Positions 38,956 to 48,106 of a DNA stretch of 64,000 nt are shown piece after piece (the stretch's first letter is position 1; each line of letters begins with the position of its first letter). The stretch is from an uncultured Photobacterium sp. GTDB lineage: Bacteria > Pseudomonadota > Gammaproteobacteria > Enterobacterales > Vibrionaceae. Where the stretch lies: contig NZ_CAMRAN010000011.1 of assembly GCF_947039875.1 (NCBI RefSeq), positions 25,759-89,758 on the forward strand. The letters are read 5' to 3'. A program made the position numbers and the translations under genes. The notes under the pieces are model-generated. The model was not told the DNA's origin. It worked only from the letters and a program-made list of their open reading frames with translations, and did no database searches.

Positions 38956-40947
38956 ATGATCCCTGAATTAGGCCAATTCGCACTTATAGCCGCACTGGCG
39001 CTATCGGTGCTGGCCAGCATTTACCCATTGTATGGTGCCACGGTTGGTAACCAAGCAATGATGCGTATGGCACGTCCACTGTCCTACGGAGTATTCGGCA
39101 TGCTTGCATTGTCGTTTGGTATTTTGAGCTGGTCGTTCTATAGCAATGATTTTACGGTAGCGTATGTTGCCAGTAACTCAACCAGTTTACTGCCATGGTA
39201 CTACCGTTTAACCGCAGTATGGGGCGGCCATGAAGGTTCATTGATGCTATGGGTACTTATCCAAGCGGGTTGGGCTGCAGCTGTTGCTCGATTTAGCCGT
39301 GGTATGCCTCTAGAAGCAGTGGCGCGTGTACTTTCCGTTATGGGTATGGTTGCAGTCGGTTTTTTACTGTTTATCATCGTAACATCGAATCCATTTCTGC
39401 GTACATTGCCAGACTTCCCTGTACAAGGTCGTGACTTAAACCCATTGCTTCAAGATCCCGGTTTAATTGTTCATCCGCCAATGTTGTACATGGGTTACGT
39501 TGGTTTCTCGGTTGCATTCTCATTTGCTATTGCCTCACTAATGACCGGTCGTTTAGATACGGCTTGGGCACGTTGGTCACGTCCGTGGACAATTGCAGCA
39601 TGGTCATTTCTAACCTTGGGTATCGCGCTAGGTTCATGGTGGGCTTACTACGAACTTGGCTGGGGCGGCTGGTGGTTCTGGGATCCAGTAGAAAACGCAT
39701 CATTAATGCCATGGCTTGCGGGTACAGCATTAATGCACTCATTATCAGTCACTGAAAAGCGCGGTACTTTTAAAGCGTGGACAGTATTACTGGCGATTTC
39801 TGCTTTCTCGCTAAGCCTATTAGGTACGTTCTTAGTTCGTTCTGGTGTGTTGGTTTCTGTACACGCATTTGCGTCAGACCCATCACGCGGTATGTTTATT
39901 CTTGGCTTTTTAGTGGTGGTTATTGGTGGTTCATTACTGCTTTATGCACTGCGTGGTGGTCAAATTCGTTCTCGTGGTAACTATGCATTGTTCTCACGTG
40001 AAAACTTCTTATTAGCCAATAACTTATTATTAGTTGCTGCGTTATTAGTGGTATTAATTGGTACGTTACTACCATTAGTTCATAAACAATTAGGCTTAGG
40101 CTCTGTTTCTATTGGCGAACCATTCTTTAATACCCTATTTACATGGTTAATGGTGCCATTCTCATTCTTAATGGGTATCGGTCCTCTGGTTCGTTGGAAA
40201 CGTGATAACTTTGCTTCAATCGCAAAACCAATGTTGTGGTGTGGTTTATTCACCGTTCCATTCTCATTCTTGGTTATTTACTTAACTGCAAGTGTTGTTG
40301 AGCCATTAGCGGTTGTCGGTGTGATGATGGCAGTGTGGATTATTGTTCTCCATCTTGTTGAAATCTACCGTCGCGCAACCCACCGTCATTCTTTCCTTGA
40401 GGGTTTGAGTAAGTTAGGACGTAGCCACTGGGCGATGATGTTAGGCCATTTAGGTTTAGCGATTGCTATTATTGGTATGACGTTAGTATCGAACTACGGT
40501 ATTGAGCGTGATTTACGTTTGTCACCAGGACAATCAGTTAACGTTAAAGGTTATGACTTCCACTTTGCAGGTTTACGCGATGCAGATGGTTCTAACTATG
40601 ACGGTTATGTGGCTGACTTTGAAATCAGCCGCCGTGGTATTGATATCACAACACTACACGCTGAAAAACGTTACTACACCGTTGCGGGTTCAATGATGAC
40701 TGAAGCAGCAATTGATAGTGGCTTTACCCGTGACTTATACGTTGCAATGGGTGAGCGTTTAGGTAATGACGGCGCATGGGCAGTACGTATTTACTACAAA
40801 CCATTTGTTAATTGGATGTGGATGGGTGCATTCTTAATGGCACTTGGTGGTGCGTTTGCTATCAGCGATAAGCGTTACCGATTCCGTAAGCCAGCTAATA
40901 TTGCTGCAAATGATCAAAAATCGGAGGCGAAGTTAACTAATGAATAA
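38956..40947 (+). CDS. ccmF: cytochrome c heme lyase subunit CcmF
   Basis: CcmF is the large membrane subunit that attaches heme to apocytochrome c. The 663-aa protein has about 15 membrane helices and the tryptophan-rich WWD domain (WAYYELGWGGWWFWDPVENASLMPW, about residues 229-253), flanked by His residues (VHPPML, VSVHAFA). Codon use here is more biased (GCA, TTA, GGT) than in neighbours. It overlaps ccmG by 8 bases. Confidence 0.96.
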   Translation: MIPELGQFALIAALALSVLASIYPLYGATVGNQAMMRMARPLSYGVFGMLALSFGILSWSFYSNDFTVAYVASNSTSLLPWYYRLTAVWGGHEGSLMLWVLIQAGWAAAVARFSRGMPLEAVARVLSVMGMVAVGFLLFIIVTSNPFLRTLPDFPVQGRDLNPLLQDPGLIVHPPMLYMGYVGFSVAFSFAIASLMTGRLDTAWARWSRPWTIAAWSFLTLGIALGSWWAYYELGWGGWWFWDPVENASLMPWLAGTALMHSLSVTEKRGTFKAWTVLLAISAFSLSLLGTFLVRSGVLVSVHAFASDPSRGMFILGFLVVVIGGSLLLYALRGGQIRSRGNYALFSRENFLLANNLLLVAALLVVLIGTLLPLVHKQLGLGSVSIGEPFFNTLFTWLMVPFSFLMGIGPLVRWKRDNFASIAKPMLWCGLFTVPFSFLVIYLTASVVEPLAVVGVMMAVWIIVLHLVEIYRRATHRHSFLEGLSKLGRSHWAMMLGHLGLAIAIIGMTLVSNYGIERDLRLSPGQSVNVKGYDFHFAGLRDADGSNYDGYVADFEISRRGIDITTLHAEKRYYTVAGSMMTEAAIDSGFTRDLYVAMGERLGNDGAWAVRIYYKPFVNWMWMGAFLMALGGAFAISDKRYRFRKPANIAANDQKSEAKLTNE

Positions 40948-41521
40948 GAAGTTATTATTTATTCCTTTAGTGCTATTTTTGGCATTAGTTGTGATGTTTA
41001 TGGTCCAACTAAGCCGTAACGCTGCTGGTGATGATCCAACAAAACTTGAATCAGTATTAGTGGGTAAACCTGTGCCTGCCTTTAAGCTTGAAGATTTATT
41101 TGAGCCGGGTAAAGAATATCAACAAACGATTTTTAAAGGTCAACCGCTGCTATTGAACGTGTGGGCGACGTGGTGTCCTACTTGTTATGCTGAGCACCAA
41201 TATTTGAATGTATTGGCAAAACAAGGTGTAAAAATCATTGGTTTAAACTATAAAGATCAGCGACCTAAAGCAATTAATTGGCTTAAAGAGCTAGGCAATC
41301 CTTACATGATCTCTTTGTTTGATGGCAATGGCATGTTAGGCATGGACCTTGGTGTTTATGGTGCGCCTGAAACCTTCTTAATTGATGCGAATGGTATTAT
41401 TCGTTACCGCCATGTGGGTGATGTTAATCCAGAAAACTGGAACAAGACCCTTGAGCCTCTTTATAAGAAACTACAAGCCGAGGCAAAAAATAACAGCACT
41501 CAAGCGGAGGCAAAAGCATAA
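40940..41521 (+). CDS. ccmG: thiol:disulfide oxidoreductase CcmG/DsbE
   Basis: CcmG is a membrane-anchored periplasmic thioredoxin that reduces apocytochrome c or CcmH. The 193-aa protein has an N-terminal anchor (about 4-23) and the active site WATWCPTC with C79 and C82, then YGAPETFLID, the CcmG cis-Pro region. It overlaps ccmF by 8 bases and ccmH by one. Confidence 0.95.
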   Translation: MNKKLLFIPLVLFLALVVMFMVQLSRNAAGDDPTKLESVLVGKPVPAFKLEDLFEPGKEYQQTIFKGQPLLLNVWATWCPTCYAEHQYLNVLAKQGVKIIGLNYKDQRPKAINWLKELGNPYMISLFDGNGMLGMDLGVYGAPETFLIDANGIIRYRHVGDVNPENWNKTLEPLYKKLQAEAKNNSTQAEAKA

Positions 41522-42036
41522 TGAAACGCTTTTTTGCTTTGATGTTCGCACTTGGACTGACTTTTTCAATGGTGGCGCCAGCATTGGCAGCCATTGATGT
41601 GTATGACTTTAAAAACCCGGCACAAGAAAAGCAGTTTCAAGAGCTAACAGAGACTTTACGTTGTCCTAAATGTCAAAATAACAGTATTGCCGATTCTAAT
41701 GCGACCTTAGCAGAAGATATGCGCATGAAGACATTTGAGCTGTTAAAAGAAGGTAAAACCAAGCAGCAAGTCATTGATTACATGATTGCACGTTACGGTA
41801 ATTTCGTGACATACGATCCCGCAGTGACAGCATCAACAATGATCCTATGGGCCGGTCCTATTGGTTTTATTGTGATTGGTTTTAGCATCTTGGTTTATCG
41901 CTCACGTAAAAAAACTGAGCTAAGCAAAGATGAGCCACTTGATGATGTTGAGTCGGAACGTTTGCAGGGGTTGTTGGCTGAAATGGCGCAGCAAGATACT
42001 GAAGCTACCAATAATCAGACAAAGGTAAATAAATGA
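41521..42036 (+). CDS. ccmH: cytochrome c maturation protein CcmH
   Basis: CcmH binds apocytochrome c for heme ligation with CcmF. The 171-aa protein has a signal peptide (1-23), the redox motif LRCPKCQ with C48 and C51, and one membrane helix (about 105-122). It corresponds to the N-terminal part of the fused E. coli CcmH; here the TPR part is a separate gene, ccmI. It overlaps ccmI by 4 bases. Confidence 0.95.
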   Translation: MKRFFALMFALGLTFSMVAPALAAIDVYDFKNPAQEKQFQELTETLRCPKCQNNSIADSNATLAEDMRMKTFELLKEGKTKQQVIDYMIARYGNFVTYDPAVTASTMILWAGPIGFIVIGFSILVYRSRKKTELSKDEPLDDVESERLQGLLAEMAQQDTEATNNQTKVNK

Positions 42037-43322
42037 CGCTGTTTTGGATTTTAACCGCTGTTTTGGTTGTAATTGCGATCGCCATCTTTGTAATTCCGAT
42101 GTATATCGGTAAAGAGTATGATGATGCAGCAAGCCGAGATGAGCTTAATAAAGCCTTCTTTAAAGATCGTATTCATGAACTTGAAGAAGAATCACAAGAA
42201 GGTTTAGTCGATAGCCAGCAAGATATGGTGACGGACTTACAACAAACATTATTGGATGACTTGCCTGTTACTGAAAAGCAACAAGCAACATATGTTAGCC
42301 CTGCAATGGTTGTACCTGGCCTTATTTTAATTGTGGGTATTTGCTATGGTGTTTATGGCGCTGTAGGTAGCAGTGCTAAAGTAGAAGCATGGCATCAAGC
42401 CGTGAATCGCTTACCAGAGCTAACACAACGTTTAATGGGTGATAACGCCGCTAATGAGCCACTGTCTGATCAAGATATGTCGGATCTTACTTTAGCGTTA
42501 CGAACTAAATTGCACAAAGACGGTGATGATCCTATGGGATGGTTACTGTTAGGTCGAATTGCGATAGCTAATCGTGATGCAGCAACGGCTGAAATGGCAA
42601 TGAAACGCGCGTATGATCTTAACCCTGTTGATACCGCTATTCGCTTAGGTTATGCACAAACATTAATGTTAAGTGGCAAACCAGGTCAAAGTGAGCTTGC
42701 GCGTCAAATTTTACGTCAAGTAATTAAGACTGATCACACTAACGTTCAAGCGCTGTCATTACTCGCATTTGATGCGTTTGAGCAGAAGCATTACCAGCAA
42801 GCTGTCGATTATTGGACGATGATGAAAACCCTTATTGGGCCGAATGATTCTCGTACGCCAATGTTAACCCGTAGTATTGAACGTGCAAAAATGCGTATTA
42901 ATGGTGCTGACGGCTCAGCAGTTGCTCCCGATCCAACTGCAATTGATGAGACAACGACATCAACTGAGACGCAAAATATCGATACGGATAAGCAAGTTAC
43001 AGCGACAATCGCGCTAGGTAAAAACGTAGTGTTGCCAAAGCAAGGTAATATTATTATTTCAGTACATGATGCGGACGGCTCACCAATGCCGATTGCCGCT
43101 GTAAAATTACCCTTGTCGACTACATTCCCATTAACAGTAACGTTAACGGATAAAGACAGCATGATTCCACAACGCCAGCTATCATCATTATCAAAGATGA
43201 TCATTAAAGCCCGCGTTGATAGCGATGGTAACGTGATGACTAAACAAGGCGATTGGTATGGCCAAAGTAGCCAAATTTCCTTGGGTGGAGAAACGGCGTT
43301 TGTCATTAATAAGCAATATTAA
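42033..43322 (+). CDS. ccmI: cytochrome c maturation protein CcmI (TPR)
   Basis: CcmI presents the C-terminus of apocytochrome c to the heme lyase. The 429-aa protein has two membrane helices (about 2-22 and 90-112) and a periplasmic TPR region (about 165-290), followed by a C-terminal beta-rich domain with GKNVVLPKQGNIIISVHDADG. It is the last gene of the ccm operon, before a strong terminator. Confidence 0.93.
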   Translation: MTLFWILTAVLVVIAIAIFVIPMYIGKEYDDAASRDELNKAFFKDRIHELEEESQEGLVDSQQDMVTDLQQTLLDDLPVTEKQQATYVSPAMVVPGLILIVGICYGVYGAVGSSAKVEAWHQAVNRLPELTQRLMGDNAANEPLSDQDMSDLTLALRTKLHKDGDDPMGWLLLGRIAIANRDAATAEMAMKRAYDLNPVDTAIRLGYAQTLMLSGKPGQSELARQILRQVIKTDHTNVQALSLLAFDAFEQKHYQQAVDYWTMMKTLIGPNDSRTPMLTRSIERAKMRINGADGSAVAPDPTAIDETTTSTETQNIDTDKQVTATIALGKNVVLPKQGNIIISVHDADGSPMPIAAVKLPLSTTFPLTVTLTDKDSMIPQRQLSSLSKMIIKARVDSDGNVMTKQGDWYGQSSQISLGGETAFVINKQY

Positions 43323-43347
43323 CTAATTAATTGCTAAATGAATAAAG

Positions 43348-43379
43348 CAGGCTGAATATTGATGTTCAGCCTGTTTTTT
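43348..43379 (+). terminator. Rho-independent terminator of the ccm operon
   Basis: A 9-bp perfect stem, CAGGCTGAA at 43348-43356 against TTCAGCCTG at 43365-43373, is followed by six T. Confidence 0.92.
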
Positions 43380-43393
43380 ACTAGGTGTATGTT

Positions 43394-44197
43394 TTGAATA
43401 AAAAGCTATTATTGATAATTTTTTTAAGTATCGGCATGGTGGGCTGTGCTCAATCATCCGATAAAGCGAGTGAGCAAACGGTATCAACCAATGTTGTTGA
43501 TCATATTGATGGTGATAATACTGCGGCGAATGCTGTATATGATCCGTTTGAAGGTTTTAACCGCGCAATGTGGGATTTAAACTTTAATTATTTAGATCCG
43601 TACGTTGCTCGCCCAGTCTCATTAGCCTATGTGAATTATACGCCGTCATTTGCGCGTACTGGCATTGCTAATTTTTTATCAAACCTTGATGAACCCGCTG
43701 GGATGGTGAATAGCTTACTGACACTGCATGGTAAAGAGGCGCTAACCCATTTTAACCGCTTTTGGATTAATACTGTTTTTGGGTTAGCGGGTCTGATTGA
43801 TATCGCATCAGCAGCTGATATTAATAAAGTTCAAGATCGTGAGTTTGGTGATACCCTTGGTTATTACGGTGTTGGTAATGGTCCTTACTTGATGCTACCA
43901 GTGTACGGCCCGATTACGTTTAGAGGTTTTACTGATTCTGTTGATGATCTTTATCTGCCACTGAGCTTATTAAACTTCTGGGAAGGCTTAGGCAAGTGGA
44001 TCTTTGAAGGAATGGAAGATCGTGCTGCGTTAGTTAATCAAGAAGCGATATTAAATAACTCACCGGATCCGTACATCTTTACCCGTGATGCGTATATTCA
44101 ATATAAGAACTTTACCGCCAGTGATGGTAAAGTCAGCGCTCCAGCTCCAGCAGAAAAATTTGATGATAGCTATCTAGATGAAATTGATAGCGATTAA
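43394..44197 (+). CDS. mlaA: MlaA (VacJ) outer-membrane lipoprotein
   Basis: MlaA removes phospholipids from the outer leaflet of the outer membrane and passes them to MlaC. The 267-aa precursor has a lipoprotein signal with lipobox ending at C18 (GMVGC), then the MlaA domain from DPFEGFNRAMWDLN to near residue 235. I use TTG 43394, 8 bases after AGG. GTG 43385 would add MYV and is possible. It is flanked by terminators, so it is monocistronic; the other mla genes are not in the window. Confidence 0.92.
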   Translation: MNKKLLLIIFLSIGMVGCAQSSDKASEQTVSTNVVDHIDGDNTAANAVYDPFEGFNRAMWDLNFNYLDPYVARPVSLAYVNYTPSFARTGIANFLSNLDEPAGMVNSLLTLHGKEALTHFNRFWINTVFGLAGLIDIASAADINKVQDREFGDTLGYYGVGNGPYLMLPVYGPITFRGFTDSVDDLYLPLSLLNFWEGLGKWIFEGMEDRAALVNQEAILNNSPDPYIFTRDAYIQYKNFTASDGKVSAPAPAEKFDDSYLDEIDSD

Positions 44198-44226
44198 TTT
44201 TATTGATTAATTCATGCTATAAAAAA

Positions 44227-44250
44227 GACCGCCATTTCGGCGGTCTTTTT
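44227..44250. terminator. bidirectional terminator between mlaA and fadL
   Basis: GACCGCC at 44227-44233 pairs with GGCGGTC at 44239-44245, with A6 before and T5 after. It can serve mlaA on the plus strand and the fadL gene ending at 44275 on the minus strand. Confidence 0.9.
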
Positions 44251-44274
44251 GTTTGTCGCTAATCACGTATTAGA

Positions 44275-45540
44275 TTAGAAACGGTAGCTTGCTTGTACAC
44301 CCGCTAACCAAATATGGCCAGATGTTTGGCCGTTAAATTGTTGGTTACCTAAACCTTCATCAGTTTCTTTCATGTTTGCATCTTTAACAAAGATATAAGT
44401 AAAGCCAGCATCTAGCGTTAGGTTTTCTGACCAAGCATAACCAGCACCAACACTTAACCAAGTACGGTCTGTTTCAGGGATAGTTTGAGTACGGTTAGCT
44501 TCATCAACAGCAGAGGTGTCATAAGCAACACCGGAGCGCAGCACTAACTTATTGGTCGCTTGGTAAGTGGTGCCAATGGCAAAGCGGTAGTTATCTTTCC
44601 AATTTTCTTGCTTGATATCTACTGGACCATTAAGATCTGGAATATTAGCTTCTAGCTTTTCAAACGCACTCCAATCAGTCCAGTTAACACTTGCATGGAT
44701 AGCCCATAGATCATTTAACTGATGGAAGCTAGCGAGTTCAGCAGAAGCGGGAAGTTCTAGTGGTAATGTGCCCGCATAGCTGCCGTTTTTAAGACCATCA
44801 AAAGCAATACCATTTGCATGACCTTCAAGGTTTAATTTAACCGCTGATTGGTAGCTAAGACCGATGCGGTTGTTAGCATTAATCTGCCACGCAGTACCTG
44901 CCTGCCATCCCCAAGCGTTATCTTCGCCTTCCATGTATTTAAGCTTTTTCCCAGCTAAAGGTTGCATAATACCTAATGATGCATTTGTTGGCAGTGCTGC
45001 ACCAAAGTGGCCTTTACCCATCACATAACGCACACCTGCACCCACACTTAATTGGTCATTGATCTTATAGCCAATATTTGGATTGATCTCAACGGTGTGA
45101 ACTTCTGCTTGGTTACCGAACATAGAGGCTTTGAAATCAGTGCCAAGGTCAGTACGCATGCCAAAATGGGTACCGAATGCAATACCAATTGTTGCTTTAT
45201 CCGTTAATGGACGAGAAAAATAAAAATTAGGGATAACAGCATTATTAGCAAAGTCAGAACTACTTGTTTGGCCTAATAATGTATGGGTGCCAGAAATATC
45301 AATATTAGGATCAACATAAATAGCACCTGTAGAAATTTGGATGCCTTTTAAATACGTTAGCATTGCAGGGTTGCGGAACTGGGCACTAGCATTATCAGCC
45401 ATTGCTGCTTCACCAGCAAAAGCACGTCCTAGACCTGTTGCAGAATATTCTGCTAATTGAAAACCTGCGGCAGCGGCTTGATTGCTGATACCAATAGCAG
45501 CTGTAATCGCTAAGGCTAAAGTAATTTTATTTTTAGTCAT
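44275..45540 (-). CDS. fadL: FadL-type outer-membrane fatty acid transporter, paralogue 1
   Basis: FadL porins move long-chain fatty acids across the outer membrane. The 421-aa precursor has a signal peptide (about 1-24), then the FadL N-terminal hatch AGFQLAEYSATGLGRAFAGEAAMADNAS with the NPA-type turn (RNPAMLTYL), and a beta-barrel ending in an aromatic residue (ASYRF). It is one of two fadL genes in tandem on the minus strand; this one has 358 bases upstream before the second. Confidence 0.92.
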   Translation of the reverse strand: MTKNKITLALAITAAIGISNQAAAAGFQLAEYSATGLGRAFAGEAAMADNASAQFRNPAMLTYLKGIQISTGAIYVDPNIDISGTHTLLGQTSSSDFANNAVIPNFYFSRPLTDKATIGIAFGTHFGMRTDLGTDFKASMFGNQAEVHTVEINPNIGYKINDQLSVGAGVRYVMGKGHFGAALPTNASLGIMQPLAGKKLKYMEGEDNAWGWQAGTAWQINANNRIGLSYQSAVKLNLEGHANGIAFDGLKNGSYAGTLPLELPASAELASFHQLNDLWAIHASVNWTDWSAFEKLEANIPDLNGPVDIKQENWKDNYRFAIGTTYQATNKLVLRSGVAYDTSAVDEANRTQTIPETDRTWLSVGAGYAWSENLTLDAGFTYIFVKDANMKETDEGLGNQQFNGQTSGHIWLAGVQASYRF

Positions 45541-45842
45541 ATTAGATAAATATATTGTTCACGGAAATAATTACGCAAATGATACTCGCAGCAATAAAAC
45601 GCGTTAAAAGCTATCTTATAAAACAGGATGATTAAATCTATTATGCTGCTATTTTTAATTTTTTTGGTTTTTAATCGGGTAGCATTTATACGATAAGGGC
45701 TAGTTATTAATATTTGAGCGTACACTTGTACGAGAACTGGTATTAATTTAGTATTTTATATTGATGGTTATTTGGGTGTTATTCTTTGTTTTTTTGTATG
45801 TTATCGTGAATAAAATAAAGATTGGATGTTATTCAGCGAATA

Positions 45843-45872
45843 AAAAAAGAAGCCATTGTGGCTTCTTTTTTA
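45843..45872 (-). terminator. terminator after the second fadL gene
   Basis: GAAGCCA at 45849-45855 pairs with TGGCTTC at 45859-45865; on the minus strand the stem is followed by a T-run at 45842-45848. The rest of the 45541-45898 gap is AT-rich. It has one FadR-like half site (AACTGGT at 45735-45741) and nothing else I can assign. Confidence 0.85.
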
Positions 45873-45898
45873 TAATGCATTATTGCTGTACGCTCAAA

Positions 45899-47104
45899 TT
45901 AGAACGAACGGCTGTATTGTAGGCCGTATAGCCATGCATCAGCACGGGTTGTTGCTTTTAATAGGCCATTAGCTTCTTTTACATCAACATCTTTACCAAT
46001 CAGGTAAGTTAGGCCGAAATCGATAGTTGACTTACTATCAACGTGGTAACTAAAGCCGCTTGATAGCCAGTTACGATCTGAGTCAGGTACTGAAATTGAA
46101 GTGATATCGCCTTGAGCACTAGTATCATGCATGTAACCTGCTCGTAGCGTCCAATCATTATTAAGGTAATAAGTACCACCGATTGAATAGTGCCAAGCAT
46201 CCTGCCAATTGTATTGGTTAATTAGTGTGCCACCAGATGTTTCTAGTTTGTCAAATTCACTCCAACGGATCCATTGAATACTATAATGAACCGCGAACTT
46301 ATCGTTTAATTTATTAAAACCAGAAAATTCTGCGACGTCAGGTAATGGTAATACTAATTTATCGTTATTTAGGTTTTGGCCTTTATAACTAATATCACCT
46401 TCTGCTTTTAGTGTTGGGCTGTAACGGTATGATAAACCAAAACGGTTATTGTCATTGAGTTCATAAATTGCACCAAGGTTGTAGCCTAATGCAATACCAT
46501 CAGCATCGATATTTGCTGCTTGTGCGTTACCGCGTTGTAATTTGCCGCTACCATGAATAATATCTAAACCACCACCAATACTAAAATGTTGGTTAATACG
46601 GTAAGCAGCACTTAAACCTAGATTAACGCTTTTAACGTCAGTTAAGCCGCCAAATAAATCTGGAGAGATAGGACCTAAAGCTTGGTCTTTACCGTAACCG
46701 TCTTTAAATTCAGTTTTAGTACCAAAGTTAGAATATAGTGAAGCACCTACAGAAAATTTATCATTAATAGGTTGGATATAGTAGATGTTTGGTGCATAGC
46801 TAGTGTCGCCAATTGAAGCGTCATCAACATTTTGACCTAAAAACGTCGTATTTTTAACATTCACATCAGTATCGATTGCAATAACGCCTAATGATAATGC
46901 TGGTGCATCAAAAAGAGCCATTGAAGCGGCGTTTTTGGCCATGGTTGATGCATTATCAGCAATAACACCATCACCGGAGAATGCTCGGCCTAAACCTGTT
47001 GCTGATTGGGCATTTAATTGGAAACCCGCCGCCATTGTTTGTGATGATGCTAAGGCGATAGCAACAGTAATAACTGAGCGTGTAAATATCTGCTTCTTGT
47101 TCAT
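45899..47104 (-). CDS. fadL: FadL-type outer-membrane fatty acid transporter, paralogue 2
   Basis: This is the second FadL-family porin, 401 aa from the ATG at 47104. It has a signal peptide ending near QTMAA, the hatch sequence GFQLNAQSATGLGRAFSGDGVIADNAS, and a barrel ending in YSRSF. The open frame also runs to an ATG at 47125, but the start MNKKQIFTRSV gives a normal signal peptide and AGGA lies about 11 bases upstream. It differs from paralogue 1 by its hatch region (KNAASM in place of RNPAM), so substrate range may differ. A FadR-like site lies about 100 bases upstream. Confidence 0.9.
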   Translation of the reverse strand: MNKKQIFTRSVITVAIALASSQTMAAGFQLNAQSATGLGRAFSGDGVIADNASTMAKNAASMALFDAPALSLGVIAIDTDVNVKNTTFLGQNVDDASIGDTSYAPNIYYIQPINDKFSVGASLYSNFGTKTEFKDGYGKDQALGPISPDLFGGLTDVKSVNLGLSAAYRINQHFSIGGGLDIIHGSGKLQRGNAQAANIDADGIALGYNLGAIYELNDNNRFGLSYRYSPTLKAEGDISYKGQNLNNDKLVLPLPDVAEFSGFNKLNDKFAVHYSIQWIRWSEFDKLETSGGTLINQYNWQDAWHYSIGGTYYLNNDWTLRAGYMHDTSAQGDITSISVPDSDRNWLSSGFSYHVDSKSTIDFGLTYLIGKDVDVKEANGLLKATTRADAWLYGLQYSRSF

Positions 47105-47196
47105 GCTTTTATGATTCCTGATCATGATTTTTTATATTTATTAGTCCAGTCTATATATGACTGATTGGCGATGATTGTAGGGGGGGGAAGAGCCGT

Positions 47197-47213
47197 ATCA
47201 AAGCTGACCAGTC
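47197..47213. promoter_or_regulatory. FadR-like operator upstream of fadL paralogue 2
   Basis: The segment ATCAAAGCTGACCAGTC has one perfect FadR half (GACCAGT at 47206-47212) of the E. coli consensus AACTGGTCGGACCAGTT, but a poor other half. It lies about 100 bases upstream of the fadL start. A run of eight G is at 47180-47187. Confidence 0.35.
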
Positions 47214-47307
47214 GTTTAGGTAGGTAAACATATTTTATCATGTTCATTTGGGTTATTTTTGGACCATTTGATCATATGTCATTAAAAATAAGCAGATTAA
47301 GTGACAA

Positions 47308-47340
47308 CCTAAAATCGATATTTAATTATCAATATCGATC
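47308..47340 (-). terminator. possible terminator of the sigma/anti-sigma operon
   Basis: ATCGATATT at 47314-47322 pairs perfectly with AATATCGAT at 47331-47339; on the minus strand it is followed by TTTTAGG. The stem is AT-rich. It lies 28 bases after the DUF3379 gene stop; it could instead be an operator. Confidence 0.45.
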
Positions 47341-47368
47341 TTTAGGCTGTTGGATAACAATTTACACC

Positions 47369-48106
47369 TTAGATTTGCCAATAGAGATCAGATTTAAGTT
47401 TTTCAGCGATTGGCATCAGTTCTTGATCTTTATCACCAACAATAATTAAGCTGGCATTTTGTAGCGGCAATAATAAGCTTTGGTTACTTTTATTATTGCG
47501 GGTCACCATTTGTGAACTAGTTTGTGGCACGAAGAAGATGGCCATTTTACCTGCCTCTGTACCAACGACCATATGCAAGGCTCGATTACCATCAAAGCCA
47601 CAATAGTTAAGATAATAAATATGACCAGGTAATTGATTTAAACTGGTACCAAAGGGTTTAAGCTTGGCATTAACTTGCTGTAATGTGACAGCTTCATCAG
47701 TATGTTCAACAAATTGCGCTTCTGCATCAACGTGTTGTAAAGCGATATTCGACATTGATATTGGTGTAAAGGCTTGCTGCGCTGGATGCTGTGGAGAAAA
47801 TCCATATTGGTGTCCCACCATAACCCCGACAAAAAACATCACAGATGCGGCTAATCCGTAAGAGAGATAGCGTTTATAATGAGACTGTTTTTGGGGGTGT
47901 ACCTGACTTGATTGATGGAATAAGATCCTATCAGCCAGATTATCGGGTATATCAACCTGCAATGTTTGTTTTAGTTGTTGATCTAATTGCTGTAATTCAT
48001 TCGAAAAATGACGATTAGCACTAGACTGATTTCTAGTTTTAATCAACTCTGGATCATTATCATTAGGATTCGCCAGAAGGCGGCGACGAAATTCTAGATC
48101 ATCCAT
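47369..48106 (-). CDS. DUF3379 membrane protein, anti-sigma factor candidate
   Basis: This 245-aa protein has a cytoplasmic N-terminal region (1-80), one membrane helix (about 83-101, YGLAASVMFFVGVMVGHQYG) and a periplasmic domain with LNQLPGHIYYLNYCGFDG and VGTEAGKMAIFFVP. The layout and position directly after an ECF sigma gene are those of anti-sigma factors; the family (DUF3379) is known mostly from Vibrionaceae and relatives. The ATG at 48106 has AAGGGGA upstream and overlaps the sigma gene by 8 bases. No zinc-binding ZAS motif is seen. Confidence 0.8.
   Translation of the reverse strand: MDDLEFRRRLLANPNDNDPELIKTRNQSSANRHFSNELQQLDQQLKQTLQVDIPDNLADRILFHQSSQVHPQKQSHYKRYLSYGLAASVMFFVGVMVGHQYGFSPQHPAQQAFTPISMSNIALQHVDAEAQFVEHTDEAVTLQQVNAKLKPFGTSLNQLPGHIYYLNYCGFDGNRALHMVVGTEAGKMAIFFVPQTSSQMVTRNNKSNQSLLLPLQNASLIIVGDKDQELMPIAEKLKSDLYWQI

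Noticed and set aside
42809..43306. 165-codon minus-strand frame inside ccmI
   Set aside because: It is antisense to the coding ccmI C-terminal domain and shows no recognisable features.
45735..45751. FadR operator before fadL paralogue 1
   Set aside because: Only a half site (AACTGGT) is present; the second half does not match.
47240..47449. 69-codon plus-strand frame downstream of the DUF3379 gene
   Set aside because: It overlaps the end of a real gene and a hairpin, and has no clear ribosome site or family resemblance.
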